In this document: positions 8,277-15,379 of the stretch, piece after piece
Position numbering within the stretch: the stretch's first letter is position 1
Layout of the letters: the number at the start of each line of letters is the position of its first letter
DNA from: Gammaproteobacteria bacterium
GTDB lineage: Bacteria; Pseudomonadota; Gammaproteobacteria; 21-64-14
Length of the DNA stretch: 64,000 bases
Direction: 5' to 3'
Assembly: GCA_027013145.1 (NCBI GenBank)
Contig: JALUXX010000060.1
Span: forward strand, 62,001 to 126,000
The notes under the pieces: model-generated
What the model was told of the DNA's origin: nothing
The model's input: the letters and a program-made list of their open reading frames with translations, nothing else
Databases searched by the model: none
Program-made: the position numbers and the translations under genes

Positions 8277-9266
8277 ATGAGCAGCGGAGGAATGTGCGGC
8301 GGCGTCGCCAACGCCTGCTATGTATATCCCGGCGCGCCGGCGACACCCGGAATTGTTACCCCGGACATTTCTTTCAGTCGTGGTATCTATATGGACGGTT
8401 CCATCACCATGGATGACGGTAAGGTCATTACCATCTGGGGATTTACGGACTTGGCTGTGAACAACGGAATGGCCAGACCGTTTCCCTCACCGACGATTCG
8501 GGTGACGGAAGGGCAGATCGTGCATACGAGTCTTGCTGTTCCCGGCGATATGTGGGTGCACACGATCCATCACCATGGTATCGAGCCCGCGTGGCAAAAT
8601 GACGGTGTCGGACATATTTCCTGGGATGTCCAGGGAACTTACATCTACCAATGGCGGCCGCAGCATGCGGGTACTTATTTTTATCATTGCCATACCAATA
8701 CCGTGTTGCACGCGGAAATGGGGATGTACGGCGCCTTGATCGTAGACCCGGTGCCGGATCCGAATGACCCGCCGGGCACCAAGCGGGTATTCGCCGGCGG
8801 ACCGGCATACGACGTGGAGGCTGTGTGGGCATGCGACGAGATCGCCTCGTCATGGCACACACTGTGTTGGGACGCGGGGACCTGCGGGGGAGATGCGGGT
8901 CTGAACCGGTTGGAGGCGGATTATTTCATCATTACCGGCGTCGACGGTGCGAAGTCCGCCCTGACCGATCCGCGGGTGGCGGTCAACATGAGTTTGGGTC
9001 AGACTCTTCTGGTCCGTTATATCGCGGCGGGATATTACCCGCAACGGATTACGTTTGGCGGACTTACCGCTACCGTTGTGGCGTCGGATGGTCGGCCTCT
9101 CCCGAATCCCGTGTCGATGACTTCGATCCATGCGGTGGCCGCGGAGCGCTATGACTGCATATTTACCCCGACGGCGACGGGGGTCTATGACGTAACAGTC
9201 GAATTTCTCGACTGGGTGACAGGGAACACGCTGGGCACTGCGCGCACGCGCATCACGGTGTCCTGA
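8277..9266 (+). CDS. multicopper oxidase subunit B (type-1 copper and other half of the trinuclear site)
   Basis: A 329-residue protein with two cupredoxin-like domains (about 25-160 and 165-329). Domain 1 carries HTIHHHG (His95, His98, His100) and HCHTNTVLHAEMGM (His137, Cys138, His139, His145, Met150), which gives a complete type-1 site plus four trinuclear histidines. Domain 2 lacks both loops; it has three Cys near residues 180-205. No signal peptide is visible, unlike subunit A. A strong Shine-Dalgarno (GAGGAGGG) precedes the ATG. Ligand complementarity with the previous gene suggests one heteromeric enzyme. The substrate is unknown (Cu(I), Fe(II), Mn(II) or an organic donor). Confidence 0.82.
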   Translation: MSSGGMCGGVANACYVYPGAPATPGIVTPDISFSRGIYMDGSITMDDGKVITIWGFTDLAVNNGMARPFPSPTIRVTEGQIVHTSLAVPGDMWVHTIHHHGIEPAWQNDGVGHISWDVQGTYIYQWRPQHAGTYFYHCHTNTVLHAEMGMYGALIVDPVPDPNDPPGTKRVFAGGPAYDVEAVWACDEIASSWHTLCWDAGTCGGDAGLNRLEADYFIITGVDGAKSALTDPRVAVNMSLGQTLLVRYIAAGYYPQRITFGGLTATVVASDGRPLPNPVSMTSIHAVAAERYDCIFTPTATGVYDVTVEFLDWVTGNTLGTARTRITVS

Positions 9267-9295
9267 CGGGCCAGCGTTTCGGTTCCTTGCTGAAG

Positions 9296-9337
9296 GGAGC
9301 GGGAGTGGGCGGCATTTCTCCGCTCCCGCTCCGTTTT
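9296..9337 (+). terminator. rho-independent terminator after the oxidase pair
   Basis: Perfect 10-bp arms GGAGCGGGAG (9296-9305) and CTCCCGCTCC (9323-9332) are followed by G and TTTT. It lies 30 bases after the subunit B stop codon. Confidence 0.85.
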
Positions 9338-9358
9338 CTGTCGGGGTCGCACACGGCG

Positions 9359-9402
9359 CGGGATCCACTCGTCATTCGTGGAGTGGTCCCGCCGTTCTTT
9401 TT
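9359..9402 (+). terminator. second hairpin terminator in tandem
   Basis: Arms CGGGATCCACTC (9359-9370) and GAGTGGTCCCG (9381-9391) pair with a single bulged T. A run TTCTTTTT follows at 9395-9402. It backs up the preceding terminator. Confidence 0.7.
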
Positions 9403-9877
9403 GCTTGATAGCCAGTTGGTGGTTACTCGTGGTGCGATTGCCCTGGCACGCGGGCGCGTGTCCGGCGTGCGGTTTCCTCGCGGGTCGGGCGGCGGTCATT
9501 GCGAAGGGGATGTAAGAACGAGCGGAGTCGAGGCGACCATAATTCAGTACGTGTAGCGCGGTGGATACCGGAAGAAGCCTAGATGCTATTTTAAAGCGGG
9601 CTCAGCCGCTCGGCAGCGTTGCGGGACCTGTCGCGACGGTCAGTTACTGAAGTATGAACGGCGCCGCTCGTAGGGCCTGCGTCTTGCTTGGAGGCCGGAC
9701 CTGAAGTTGAGGTCCGTCTGCGTTCCGGGCGTTCGCCCGCTAATTGGCGCATCGCCGATCGAACCTGGCCTGCTACACTCTGTGGACGGTCGGCGACTTT
9801 CAATCCGAGAACTTGTCGGTCGGGGCGACGGCGGAGTGGCCGAAAGGTCTCCGAAAGGACATCGGCAGGGCACGGGG

Positions 9878-12010
9878 ATGACAAAAGGACGAATCCTGCT
9901 TCTGCTGCTGGTCGCCGCGGCGATCTACGCGTTCTTCGCCTTCCATCTCGGGGACTACCTGAGTCTGGAATACCTCAAGTCGCGGCAGGCCGACGTGCAG
10001 GCGTATTTCGTGCAGCATCCGTGGTCCACGGGCGGGGCGTTCGCGGCCGGATACATCGCGGTGACAGCCCTGTCGCTGCCGGGGGCGACGATCATGACGC
10101 TCGCGGCGGGGGCGGTCTTCGGGTTGCTGTGGGGTACGGTCATCGTCTCGTTCGCATCCAGTATCGGTGCGACGCTGGCGTTTCTGGTTTCGCGGTTTCT
10201 CCTGCGCGATGCCGTCCAGCGGCGGTTCGGCGCCAGCCTCGCCGCCGTCAATGCCGGCGTGGAGCGGGACGGGGCCTTCTATCTATTTACCTTGCGCCTG
10301 GTGCCGGCGTTTCCGTTCTTCGTGATCAACCTGGTCATGGGGCTGACGCCGATGAGTGCCCGCACGTTCTATCTGGTAAGCCAGATCGGGATGCTCGCGG
10401 GGACCATCGTGTACGTGAATGCGGGTACGCAGCTCGCGGCGATCCGTTCGCTGGACGGCCTTCTGTCGCCTGGGCTGATCGCCTCGTTCACGCTGCTCGG
10501 CCTCTTCCCCCTGCTGGCGAAGAAGCTCGTCGACGCCCTGCGCCGGCGCAAGGTCTACCGCGGTCATCGCCGGCCGCGGCGCTTCGATCGCAACCTGGTC
10601 GTGATCGGCGCCGGGTCCGCCGGACTGGTCGCGGCCTATATCGGCGCTGCGGTGCGGGCGCGGGTGACGCTCATCGAGCGCGACCGCATGGGCGGCGACT
10701 GCCTCAATACCGGTTGCGTGCCGTCCAAGGCGCTGATCAGCACGACGCGCCTGCTCGACCGGATGCGCCGGGCGCGGGAGTATGGTCTGCGCTCGGCCGC
10801 CGCGGAGTTCGACTTCGCGGAGGTGATGGAACGGGTCCAGCGGGTCATCCGTCAGGTCGCCCCGCACGACTCGGTCGAGCGCTACACAGCCCTCGGGGTC
10901 GAGTGCGTACAGGGACAGGCGCGCATCACCTCCCCCTTCACCGTCGAGGTCGGCGGGCGCACCCTAAACACGCGTAACATCGTGATCGCCACCGGCGGCC
11001 GCCCGCACGTCCCTGCGATCCCGGGCCTGCGCGAGGCCGGTTTCCGGACCTCGGACACGATCTGGGACCTGCGCAGCCGGCCCGGTACGCTGGCCGTGCT
11101 GGGCGGGGGACCGATCGGAAGCGAGCTGGCGCAGTGCTTCGCGCGCCTGGGCAGCCGCGTCGTCCAGATCCACCGGCGCGACCGACTGCTCCCGCGCGAG
11201 GACCCGGAGATCGCGCGGCTGGTCATGGACCGCTTCCGCGACGAGGGTATCGACCTGCGTCTCGAACACGATCCGCGCGAGGTGCGGATCGAGGACGGGC
11301 GCAAGGTGATCGTGTGCGCCCATGGCGGCGGGGAGGTCCGCATCCCCTGCGACGAGATCCTGGTCGCGACCGGGCGGCAGGCCAACACGGAAGGACTGGG
11401 GCTCGAAGAACTCGGTATCCCTTTGACCGACCGGGGGACGGTGGCGGTCGACGAGTACCTGCGCACCTCCTTCCCGAACATCTACGCCTGTGGTGACGTC
11501 GCCGGGCCCTATCAGTTCACCCACACCGCTGCCCATCAGGCCTGGTACGCGGCGGTCAACGCCTTGTTCGGCCGGTTCCGCCGCTTCAAGGCGGACTATT
11601 CGGTCATCCCCTGGGCCACGTTCACCGAGCCGGAGGTGGCGCGGGTCGGTCTCAACGAGCAGGACGCCAAAGCGCAGGGGGTCGTCTACGAGGTGACGAC
11701 CTTCCCCCTGGAGGAACTCGACCGGGCGATCGCCGACGGCGAGGCCCACGGCCTGGTCAAGGTGCTCACCGTCCCGGGGCGCGATCGCATCCTCGGGGTG
11801 ACCATCGCCGGGGAGCACGCCGGCGACGTCATCGTCGAGTTCATCGCCGCGATGCGCCACGGGCTCGGCCTGAACAAGATCCTCTCGACCATCCACATCT
11901 ACCCCACACTCGCCGAAGCCAACAAGTACGCGGCGGGAGCGTGGAAACGCGCCCACGCCCCGGAACGGGTGCTGGGCTGGCTCGCGCGTTACCACCGCTG
12001 GCAGTTATAA
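9878..12010 (+). CDS. TVP38/DedA-type membrane domain fused to a pyridine-nucleotide disulfide oxidoreductase
   Basis: A 710-residue fusion. Residues about 1-230 form a TVP38/TMEM64 (SNARE-associated, DedA-like) membrane domain with GYIAVTALSLPGATIMTLAAGAVFG and LRLVPAFPFFVINLVMGL. Residues about 240-710 form a class I flavoprotein disulfide reductase with an FAD-binding GxGxxG (VVIGAGSAG), the redox pair in GGDCLNTGCVPSKAL and an NAD(P) site (LGGGPIGSELAQCFARLGS). The C-terminus lacks the extra Cys pair of mercuric reductase, so mercury reduction is unlikely. The substrate is unknown. The inner ATG at 9878 is chosen because the membrane domain starts there. Confidence 0.88.
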   Translation: MTKGRILLLLLVAAAIYAFFAFHLGDYLSLEYLKSRQADVQAYFVQHPWSTGGAFAAGYIAVTALSLPGATIMTLAAGAVFGLLWGTVIVSFASSIGATLAFLVSRFLLRDAVQRRFGASLAAVNAGVERDGAFYLFTLRLVPAFPFFVINLVMGLTPMSARTFYLVSQIGMLAGTIVYVNAGTQLAAIRSLDGLLSPGLIASFTLLGLFPLLAKKLVDALRRRKVYRGHRRPRRFDRNLVVIGAGSAGLVAAYIGAAVRARVTLIERDRMGGDCLNTGCVPSKALISTTRLLDRMRRAREYGLRSAAAEFDFAEVMERVQRVIRQVAPHDSVERYTALGVECVQGQARITSPFTVEVGGRTLNTRNIVIATGGRPHVPAIPGLREAGFRTSDTIWDLRSRPGTLAVLGGGPIGSELAQCFARLGSRVVQIHRRDRLLPREDPEIARLVMDRFRDEGIDLRLEHDPREVRIEDGRKVIVCAHGGGEVRIPCDEILVATGRQANTEGLGLEELGIPLTDRGTVAVDEYLRTSFPNIYACGDVAGPYQFTHTAAHQAWYAAVNALFGRFRRFKADYSVIPWATFTEPEVARVGLNEQDAKAQGVVYEVTTFPLEELDRAIADGEAHGLVKVLTVPGRDRILGVTIAGEHAGDVIVEFIAAMRHGLGLNKILSTIHIYPTLAEANKYAAGAWKRAHAPERVLGWLARYHRWQL

Positions 12011-12044
12011 GGGCGCAGGCGGTCCCGGGCGGAAGTTCGCGAAG

Positions 12045-12326
12045 CTACGGCTCGCGGGTGTCGAGGGAGCGGTGCAGGTGTTTCCGCGCCGCCTCGTCGA
12101 GGGCCTTGCGGCGGGCGGCTTCGCGGATCCAGCGCAACTGGTGCGCATAGCGGCGACAGGCCCCGCAGATCAAGAGGTGAATGCGCAGCAGCAGCCATTG
12201 CCAGCGCGGCAGCCGGTGCTCGCACTCCTCGGACAGCAGGCGTGCGGCATCCCGGCACACGAGGCCCGGCATCGGCAGGCGGCGGCGCGGCCGCGGTTGC
12301 CCGGACGGAGGTGCGCGGTCGTTCAT
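12045..12326 (-). CDS. zinc-finger anti-sigma-like small protein (second copy)
   Basis: A 93-residue protein with the HxxxCxxC zinc signature (His50, Cys54, Cys57) in HLLICGACRRYAHQLRW, plus Cys24. This is the ZAS fold of anti-ECF-sigma factors. It closely resembles the anti-sigma at 15376-15651, sharing the HLLIC..CRRYA.QLRW core and an LDTRE ending. It overlaps the BufC gene end by 4 bases, so it belongs to the bufferin transcript. It has no sigma gene of its own here. It could restrain the neighbouring ECF factor or act as a metal-sensing adaptor. Confidence 0.75.
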   Translation of the reverse strand: MNDRAPPSGQPRPRRRLPMPGLVCRDAARLLSEECEHRLPRWQWLLLRIHLLICGACRRYAHQLRWIREAARRKALDEAARKHLHRSLDTREP

Positions 12327-13096
12327 GTCAGCTCCCATCCGGTCAGGTTCGCCGCGGCCACCTGGGCGTGCAGCCAGGCGCTGACGTCGGCGTCGGGATC
12401 GACCGCGAGCGCCCGGTCGCAGGCGGCGCCGAAGGGTTCTCCGCGCTGCAGGGCGGCCAGCAGTTCGAACTGGCCCGGGGTGACCGTGGCGATCTCGACG
12501 TGTGCGCCCGGGCGCGCGACGACGAGGCAGTCGGCGCCCGCGGCGAGATCGACGCGCTCGTCCGCCGCCGCCGGGTCGGTGCAGATCCGGCGGATCCGGA
12601 ACAGGGGGTAGGGCGAGCGCAGCAGCCGCAGCGCGGGGTGTACCTCGAAGCGGATGCGCGGGTAGTCCGCCGGGTCGACGGCGGCCAGTGCGGTGAAATC
12701 GCCGGGTTCCGGATCGGGGGCGAGCAATGATTCGTGGCAGGCCCAATCGAGGCGCGCGGCGTCGGGCAGATAGACGAGCGACGCGGCGGGCGCGAAGTCC
12801 CGGAGGAATTCGGGAAATCCGGCGCCGTAGTCGTTGAGGTCGCCGGAGACCGACGGGGTCCGACGCGCGTAGCACTCCGCGGCGTGGTCGAAGAACTCGG
12901 GGCCGACGAGGGCGTGCACGGTCTCGAAGACATCGGCCAGGGCGTCGCGGAGATTGCCGAGGACGTTGTTCCGGTAGACCGAAAGGCGGTCGGGGGCGGG
13001 GATGCCGCGTGCGCGGATGAGGCCGGCGACCGCGGCCTCGTCCCCTTCGAAGACGGCGCGCGCGAACGCGCGCTGCAGTTCACGCAGAGACGGCAC
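12323..13096 (-). CDS. bufC: BufC-type DUF2063 partner protein
   Basis: A protein of about 257 residues with the DUF2063 N-terminal signature (LRELQRAFARAVFEGDEAAV, then LSVYRNNVLGNLRDALADVFETVHALVGPEFF). In bufferin and related systems this protein partners the MNIO enzyme and delivers the precursor peptide. The GTG at 13096 overlaps bufB by 17 bases and has CTGGAG upstream. An alternative GTG at 13123 adds nine residues. It lies between bufB and the small ZAS-like gene on one transcript. Confidence 0.85.
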   Translation of the reverse strand: MPSLRELQRAFARAVFEGDEAAVAGLIRARGIPAPDRLSVYRNNVLGNLRDALADVFETVHALVGPEFFDHAAECYARRTPSVSGDLNDYGAGFPEFLRDFAPAASLVYLPDAARLDWACHESLLAPDPEPGDFTALAAVDPADYPRIRFEVHPALRLLRSPYPLFRIRRICTDPAAADERVDLAAGADCLVVARPGAHVEIATVTPGQFELLAALQRGEPFGAACDRALAVDPDADVSAWLHAQVAAANLTGWELT

Positions 13097-13952
13097 GGCT
13101 CGGCTCCAGGAGGCGGTCGGCACGGCGGGCCTCGCCGAGCAGGGTCTCGATGGGCGGGATGTCGGCGTCCCACTCGATCAGGACGGGGACGGGCCCGAAG
13201 CGTTCGATCGCGCGGTGGTACAGGTCCCAGACGGGCTCGGCCACCGGGCGGCTGTGGGTGTCGATGAGCAGTTCGCGGCCGGCGATGCGCTCGCGGCTGT
13301 GACCGGCCAGATGGATCTCGCGCACGCGCGCCAGCGGGATCGCCTCCAGGTAGGCGAGGGGGTCGAAACCATGGTTGACCGCATTTACGTAGAGGTTGTT
13401 GACGTCGAGCAGGGCGCCGCAGTCGGCGCGCTCGAGGACCTCGACGAGGAATTCCCACTCGGGGAATTCCGACTGGGTGTACTCGAGATAGCTCGAGACG
13501 TTTTCGATCAGTATCTCGCGCCCGAGGTAGTCCCGGACGCGACGGATGCGGTCGGCGACGTGGATCACGGCGGCACGCGTGCACGGCAATGGGAGCAGGT
13601 CGTGCAGGTAGCGCCCGTCGACGGAACTCCAGGACAGATGCTCGGAGACCAAGCCGGGTTCGAGCCGGCGCACGCGTTCGCGCAGTCGTGCGAGGTGGCG
13701 GGCGTCGAGCGGGTCGGCGGAGCCGAGCGAGAGGCCGACGCCGTGGAAGCTCAGCGGATAGTCGGCGCGGATGCGCTCGACGTCGTGCAACGGGAAGCCG
13801 CCGGCGCAGAAGACGTTTTCGCTGTGGACCTCGAACCAAGCCACCGGCGGGTGTCGGTCGAGGATCTCCTTATAATGAGGCGCGCGCAGGCCGACCCCGG
13901 CCCGTGCCGGGATCGGCCCGCGGCCTGCCTCGCGCGTCGGCGCCCCGCTCAT
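13080..13952 (-). CDS. bufB: MNIO enzyme (DUF692), BufB-type bufferin maturase
   Basis: A 290-residue TIM-barrel protein of the multinuclear non-heme iron oxidative family (MbnB, TglH, BufB). Family landmarks are GVGLRAPHYKEIL, SFHGVGLSLGS, LVSEHLSW, IENVSSYLEY, LLDVNNLYVNAVNHG, EIHLAGH, IDTHS and LIEWD, which supply the His, Asp, Glu and Asn iron ligands. In bufferin systems such enzymes modify precursor cysteines to heterocycles that bind copper. It starts 9 bases after the second precursor gene and overlaps bufC. Confidence 0.92.
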   Translation of the reverse strand: MSGAPTREAGRGPIPARAGVGLRAPHYKEILDRHPPVAWFEVHSENVFCAGGFPLHDVERIRADYPLSFHGVGLSLGSADPLDARHLARLRERVRRLEPGLVSEHLSWSSVDGRYLHDLLPLPCTRAAVIHVADRIRRVRDYLGREILIENVSSYLEYTQSEFPEWEFLVEVLERADCGALLDVNNLYVNAVNHGFDPLAYLEAIPLARVREIHLAGHSRERIAGRELLIDTHSRPVAEPVWDLYHRAIERFGPVPVLIEWDADIPPIETLLGEARRADRLLEPSRAVSA

Positions 13953-13961
13953 GGGCCCCCG

Positions 13962-14225
13962 CTACTTGCCGGGGGTCGTGCTGCCGCCCGCAATCTTGGC
14001 GCACACCCCTTTGGGGAGCAGGACGAAGGAGTCGGGGTCCCGGCTCTTGCTCGCCTGCCCCTTGCAGGCATGGTCGGCGCTGGCGCAGTCGTTCTGGTGC
14101 GCCTTGTTGATGCCGTAACATTTCTGCATCGCCGGGGCGGCCGTCGCGGTGGTGGCGAGGCCGACGGCGGACAGGGCCACCAGGGCGCCGATGGCGCTGC
14201 GTACAACGGTGTGGGTGGTTCGCAT
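13962..14225 (-). CDS. bufA2: bufferin precursor BufA (DUF2282), second copy
   Basis: An 87-residue precursor. The signal peptide is about 1-30 (ending TTATAA), followed by a short DUF2282 core KCYGINKAHQNDC...C...C. Its four Cys are at 36, 47, 54 and 75, with intervals of 11, 7 and 21, identical to the other precursor. The end is KIAGGSTTPGK. Bufferins are periplasmic copper-binding RiPPs made from such peptides. GGAGAG stands 6 bases before the ATG. It sits between the first precursor (72-base gap) and bufB. Confidence 0.9.
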   Translation of the reverse strand: MRTTHTVVRSAIGALVALSAVGLATTATAAPAMQKCYGINKAHQNDCASADHACKGQASKSRDPDSFVLLPKGVCAKIAGGSTTPGK

Positions 14226-14296
14226 CTCGTGCTCTCCTGTGCAGTTGCGATTACGATGACGAGGAGCGGTGATCGGCCGGCCGGCGCCTGCGCGGG

Positions 14297-14572
14297 TCAC
14301 CCGTGTGCACCGCCGGGGGTGAGACTGCCGCCCTCGATGCGTTTGCAGGCCCCTCTGGGAACCAGGACGAAGGCGTCGGGGTCGCGGTCCTTGGTGGCCT
14401 GGCCGGCGCAGGCGTTGCTGCCGGTGGCGCAGTCGTTCATGTGGGCCTTGTTGATGCCGTAGCACGGGACCATCGGCGGCGGTTTCGCCGCGGCCTGCTG
14501 CGCGAACGCAACGGTCCCGGACGCCAGCAGGGCCGCGAGTGCGGTGCGGGAGACCAGACGACTGTCCTTCAT
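14297..14572 (-). CDS. bufA1: bufferin precursor BufA (DUF2282), first copy
   Basis: A 91-residue precursor and first gene of the operon. The signal peptide is about 1-29; the mature core is PCYGINKAHMNDC with four Cys at 37, 48, 55 and 76. The middle motif GQATKDRDPDAFVL and the GACKRIEGGS end are shared with the second copy, but the sequence has diverged enough that both are probably kept. The leader region contains a strong hairpin. The operon is divergent from the ECF sigma gene. Confidence 0.9.
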   Translation of the reverse strand: MKDSRLVSRTALAALLASGTVAFAQQAAAKPPPMVPCYGINKAHMNDCATGSNACAGQATKDRDPDAFVLVPRGACKRIEGGSLTPGGAHG

Positions 14573-14592
14573 GACGTACCTCCGGGGAAAAG

Positions 14593-14626
14593 GGGCGGTT
14601 GGAGACACTTGCGGAAGAAACCGCCC
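14593..14626 (-). promoter_or_regulatory. hairpin in the bufA1 leader
   Basis: Perfect 8-bp arms GGGCGGTT (14593-14600) and AACCGCCC (14619-14626) with an 18-base spacer, 20 bases upstream of the bufA1 start codon. It could be an operator for a dimeric regulator or a 5' mRNA structure that protects or controls the message. There is no T run, so it is not a simple terminator. Confidence 0.5.
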
Positions 14627-14713
14627 TTGAAGTAAGTTGGGTTTCAAACTCGCCGACACGGAGTCCGCCCGCGCGGCTTGGCGGATTAGTCGGGGGGGCT
14701 TGGGAATCCTTAC

Positions 14714-14743
14714 AAGAAGGGCCGACCCGCAAGAAGAGCCGAC
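14714..14743 (+). promoter_or_regulatory. direct repeat upstream of the ECF sigma gene
   Basis: AAGAAGGGCCGAC (14714-14726) and AAGAAGAGCCGAC (14731-14743) match at 12 of 13 bases with a 17-base period. They lie 60-90 bases before the sigma start, in the shared divergent region with bufA1. This may be a binding site or part of the self-controlled promoter. Function is not shown. Confidence 0.35.
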
Positions 14744-14803
14744 GGGCGAAGCGCGCTGGCGGATCGGCGATACGGTCGGCGCGACGACGGGAGCGGAGGG
14801 CGG

Positions 14804-15379
14804 ATGGATCTGAAGCCGGAGGAGTGGCTGGAGGCGCACGGCGACGCCTTGTATCGCTATGCCCTGGTCCGGACCGGGCAGCGCGATGTGGCCGAAGACC
14901 TGGTGCAGGAGACGCTGCTCGCCGCGTGGCGCGGGCGCGACGGGTTCCGCGCCGCCTCCGGCGAGCGTACCTGGCTCTTCGGCATCATGAAGCATAAGAT
15001 CGACGACCACTTCCGGCGCACGGCGCGCACGGGCGGCGTGCTGCCGGCGCCGGACGAGGATACGGCGGTCGACGAGGAATCGCTGGAGTTCGGCGAGGAC
15101 GGGAGCTGGCGCACCCGGCCCGGGGTCTGGGGCGGCGACCCCCTGGGTCAGGCCGAGGCCGAGGAGTTCTGGCAGGAACTGCACCGGTGCCTGGAGCGGC
15201 TGCCCGTGCGTCTGCGCGAAGGTTTCGTGCTACGCGAGCTGTCGGGGCTGGAGAGCCGTCAGATCTGCGAGGTGCTGGAGATCTCGGAAAACAACCTCTA
15301 CGTGCTGTTGCATCGGGCGCGCCTGCGCGTGCGCTCGTGCCTCGAGCGGAGCTGGTTCGGCGGCGGGGAGCGGCCGTGA
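14804..15379 (+). CDS. ECF RNA polymerase sigma factor
   Basis: A 191-residue ECF sigma factor. Region 2 is about 12-75 (YRYALVRTGQRDVAEDLVQETLLAAW, then TWLFGIMKHKIDDHFRR), an acidic linker is about 80-115, and region 4 is about 125-180 (LERLPVRLREGFVLRELSGLESRQICEVLEISENNLYVLLHRARLRVR). GGAGCGGAGGG precedes the ATG. It is translationally coupled to the zinc anti-sigma gene and divergent from bufA1, so it probably drives the bufferin operon. In Caulobacter an ECF factor (SigF) similarly controls bufferin genes; the link here is inference. Confidence 0.9.
   Translation: MDLKPEEWLEAHGDALYRYALVRTGQRDVAEDLVQETLLAAWRGRDGFRAASGERTWLFGIMKHKIDDHFRRTARTGGVLPAPDEDTAVDEESLEFGEDGSWRTRPGVWGGDPLGQAEAEEFWQELHRCLERLPVRLREGFVLRELSGLESRQICEVLEISENNLYVLLHRARLRVRSCLERSWFGGGERP

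Larger units (their letters stand above)
9267..9877. other. intergenic region after the oxidase pair
   Basis: About 610 bases. The first 140 hold two consecutive hairpins followed by T runs, ending the oxidase transcript. The rest (9410-9877) holds no gene I can support. A short tRNA-like string (GGCGGAGTGGCCGAAAGG) near 9830 is not part of a complete tRNA. Confidence 0.6.

Noticed and set aside
7248..9266. A frameshifted single multicopper oxidase instead of two genes
   Set aside because: Subunit B has its own strong ribosome site and start codon after a 27-base gap, and both genes have complete two-domain layouts. The ligands would also be in an order unlike a normal three-domain enzyme.
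9820..9870. tRNA-like string GGCGGAGTGGCCGAAAGG
   Set aside because: It resembles the start of a class II tRNA, but no anticodon arm, T-loop (GGTTCGAATCC) or acceptor partner follows.
9878..12010. Mercuric reductase as the identity of the fusion protein
   Set aside because: The redox motif is shared by the whole family. The C-terminal Cys pair needed to bind Hg(II) is missing, and the N-terminus is a TVP38 domain, not a metal-binding NmerA.
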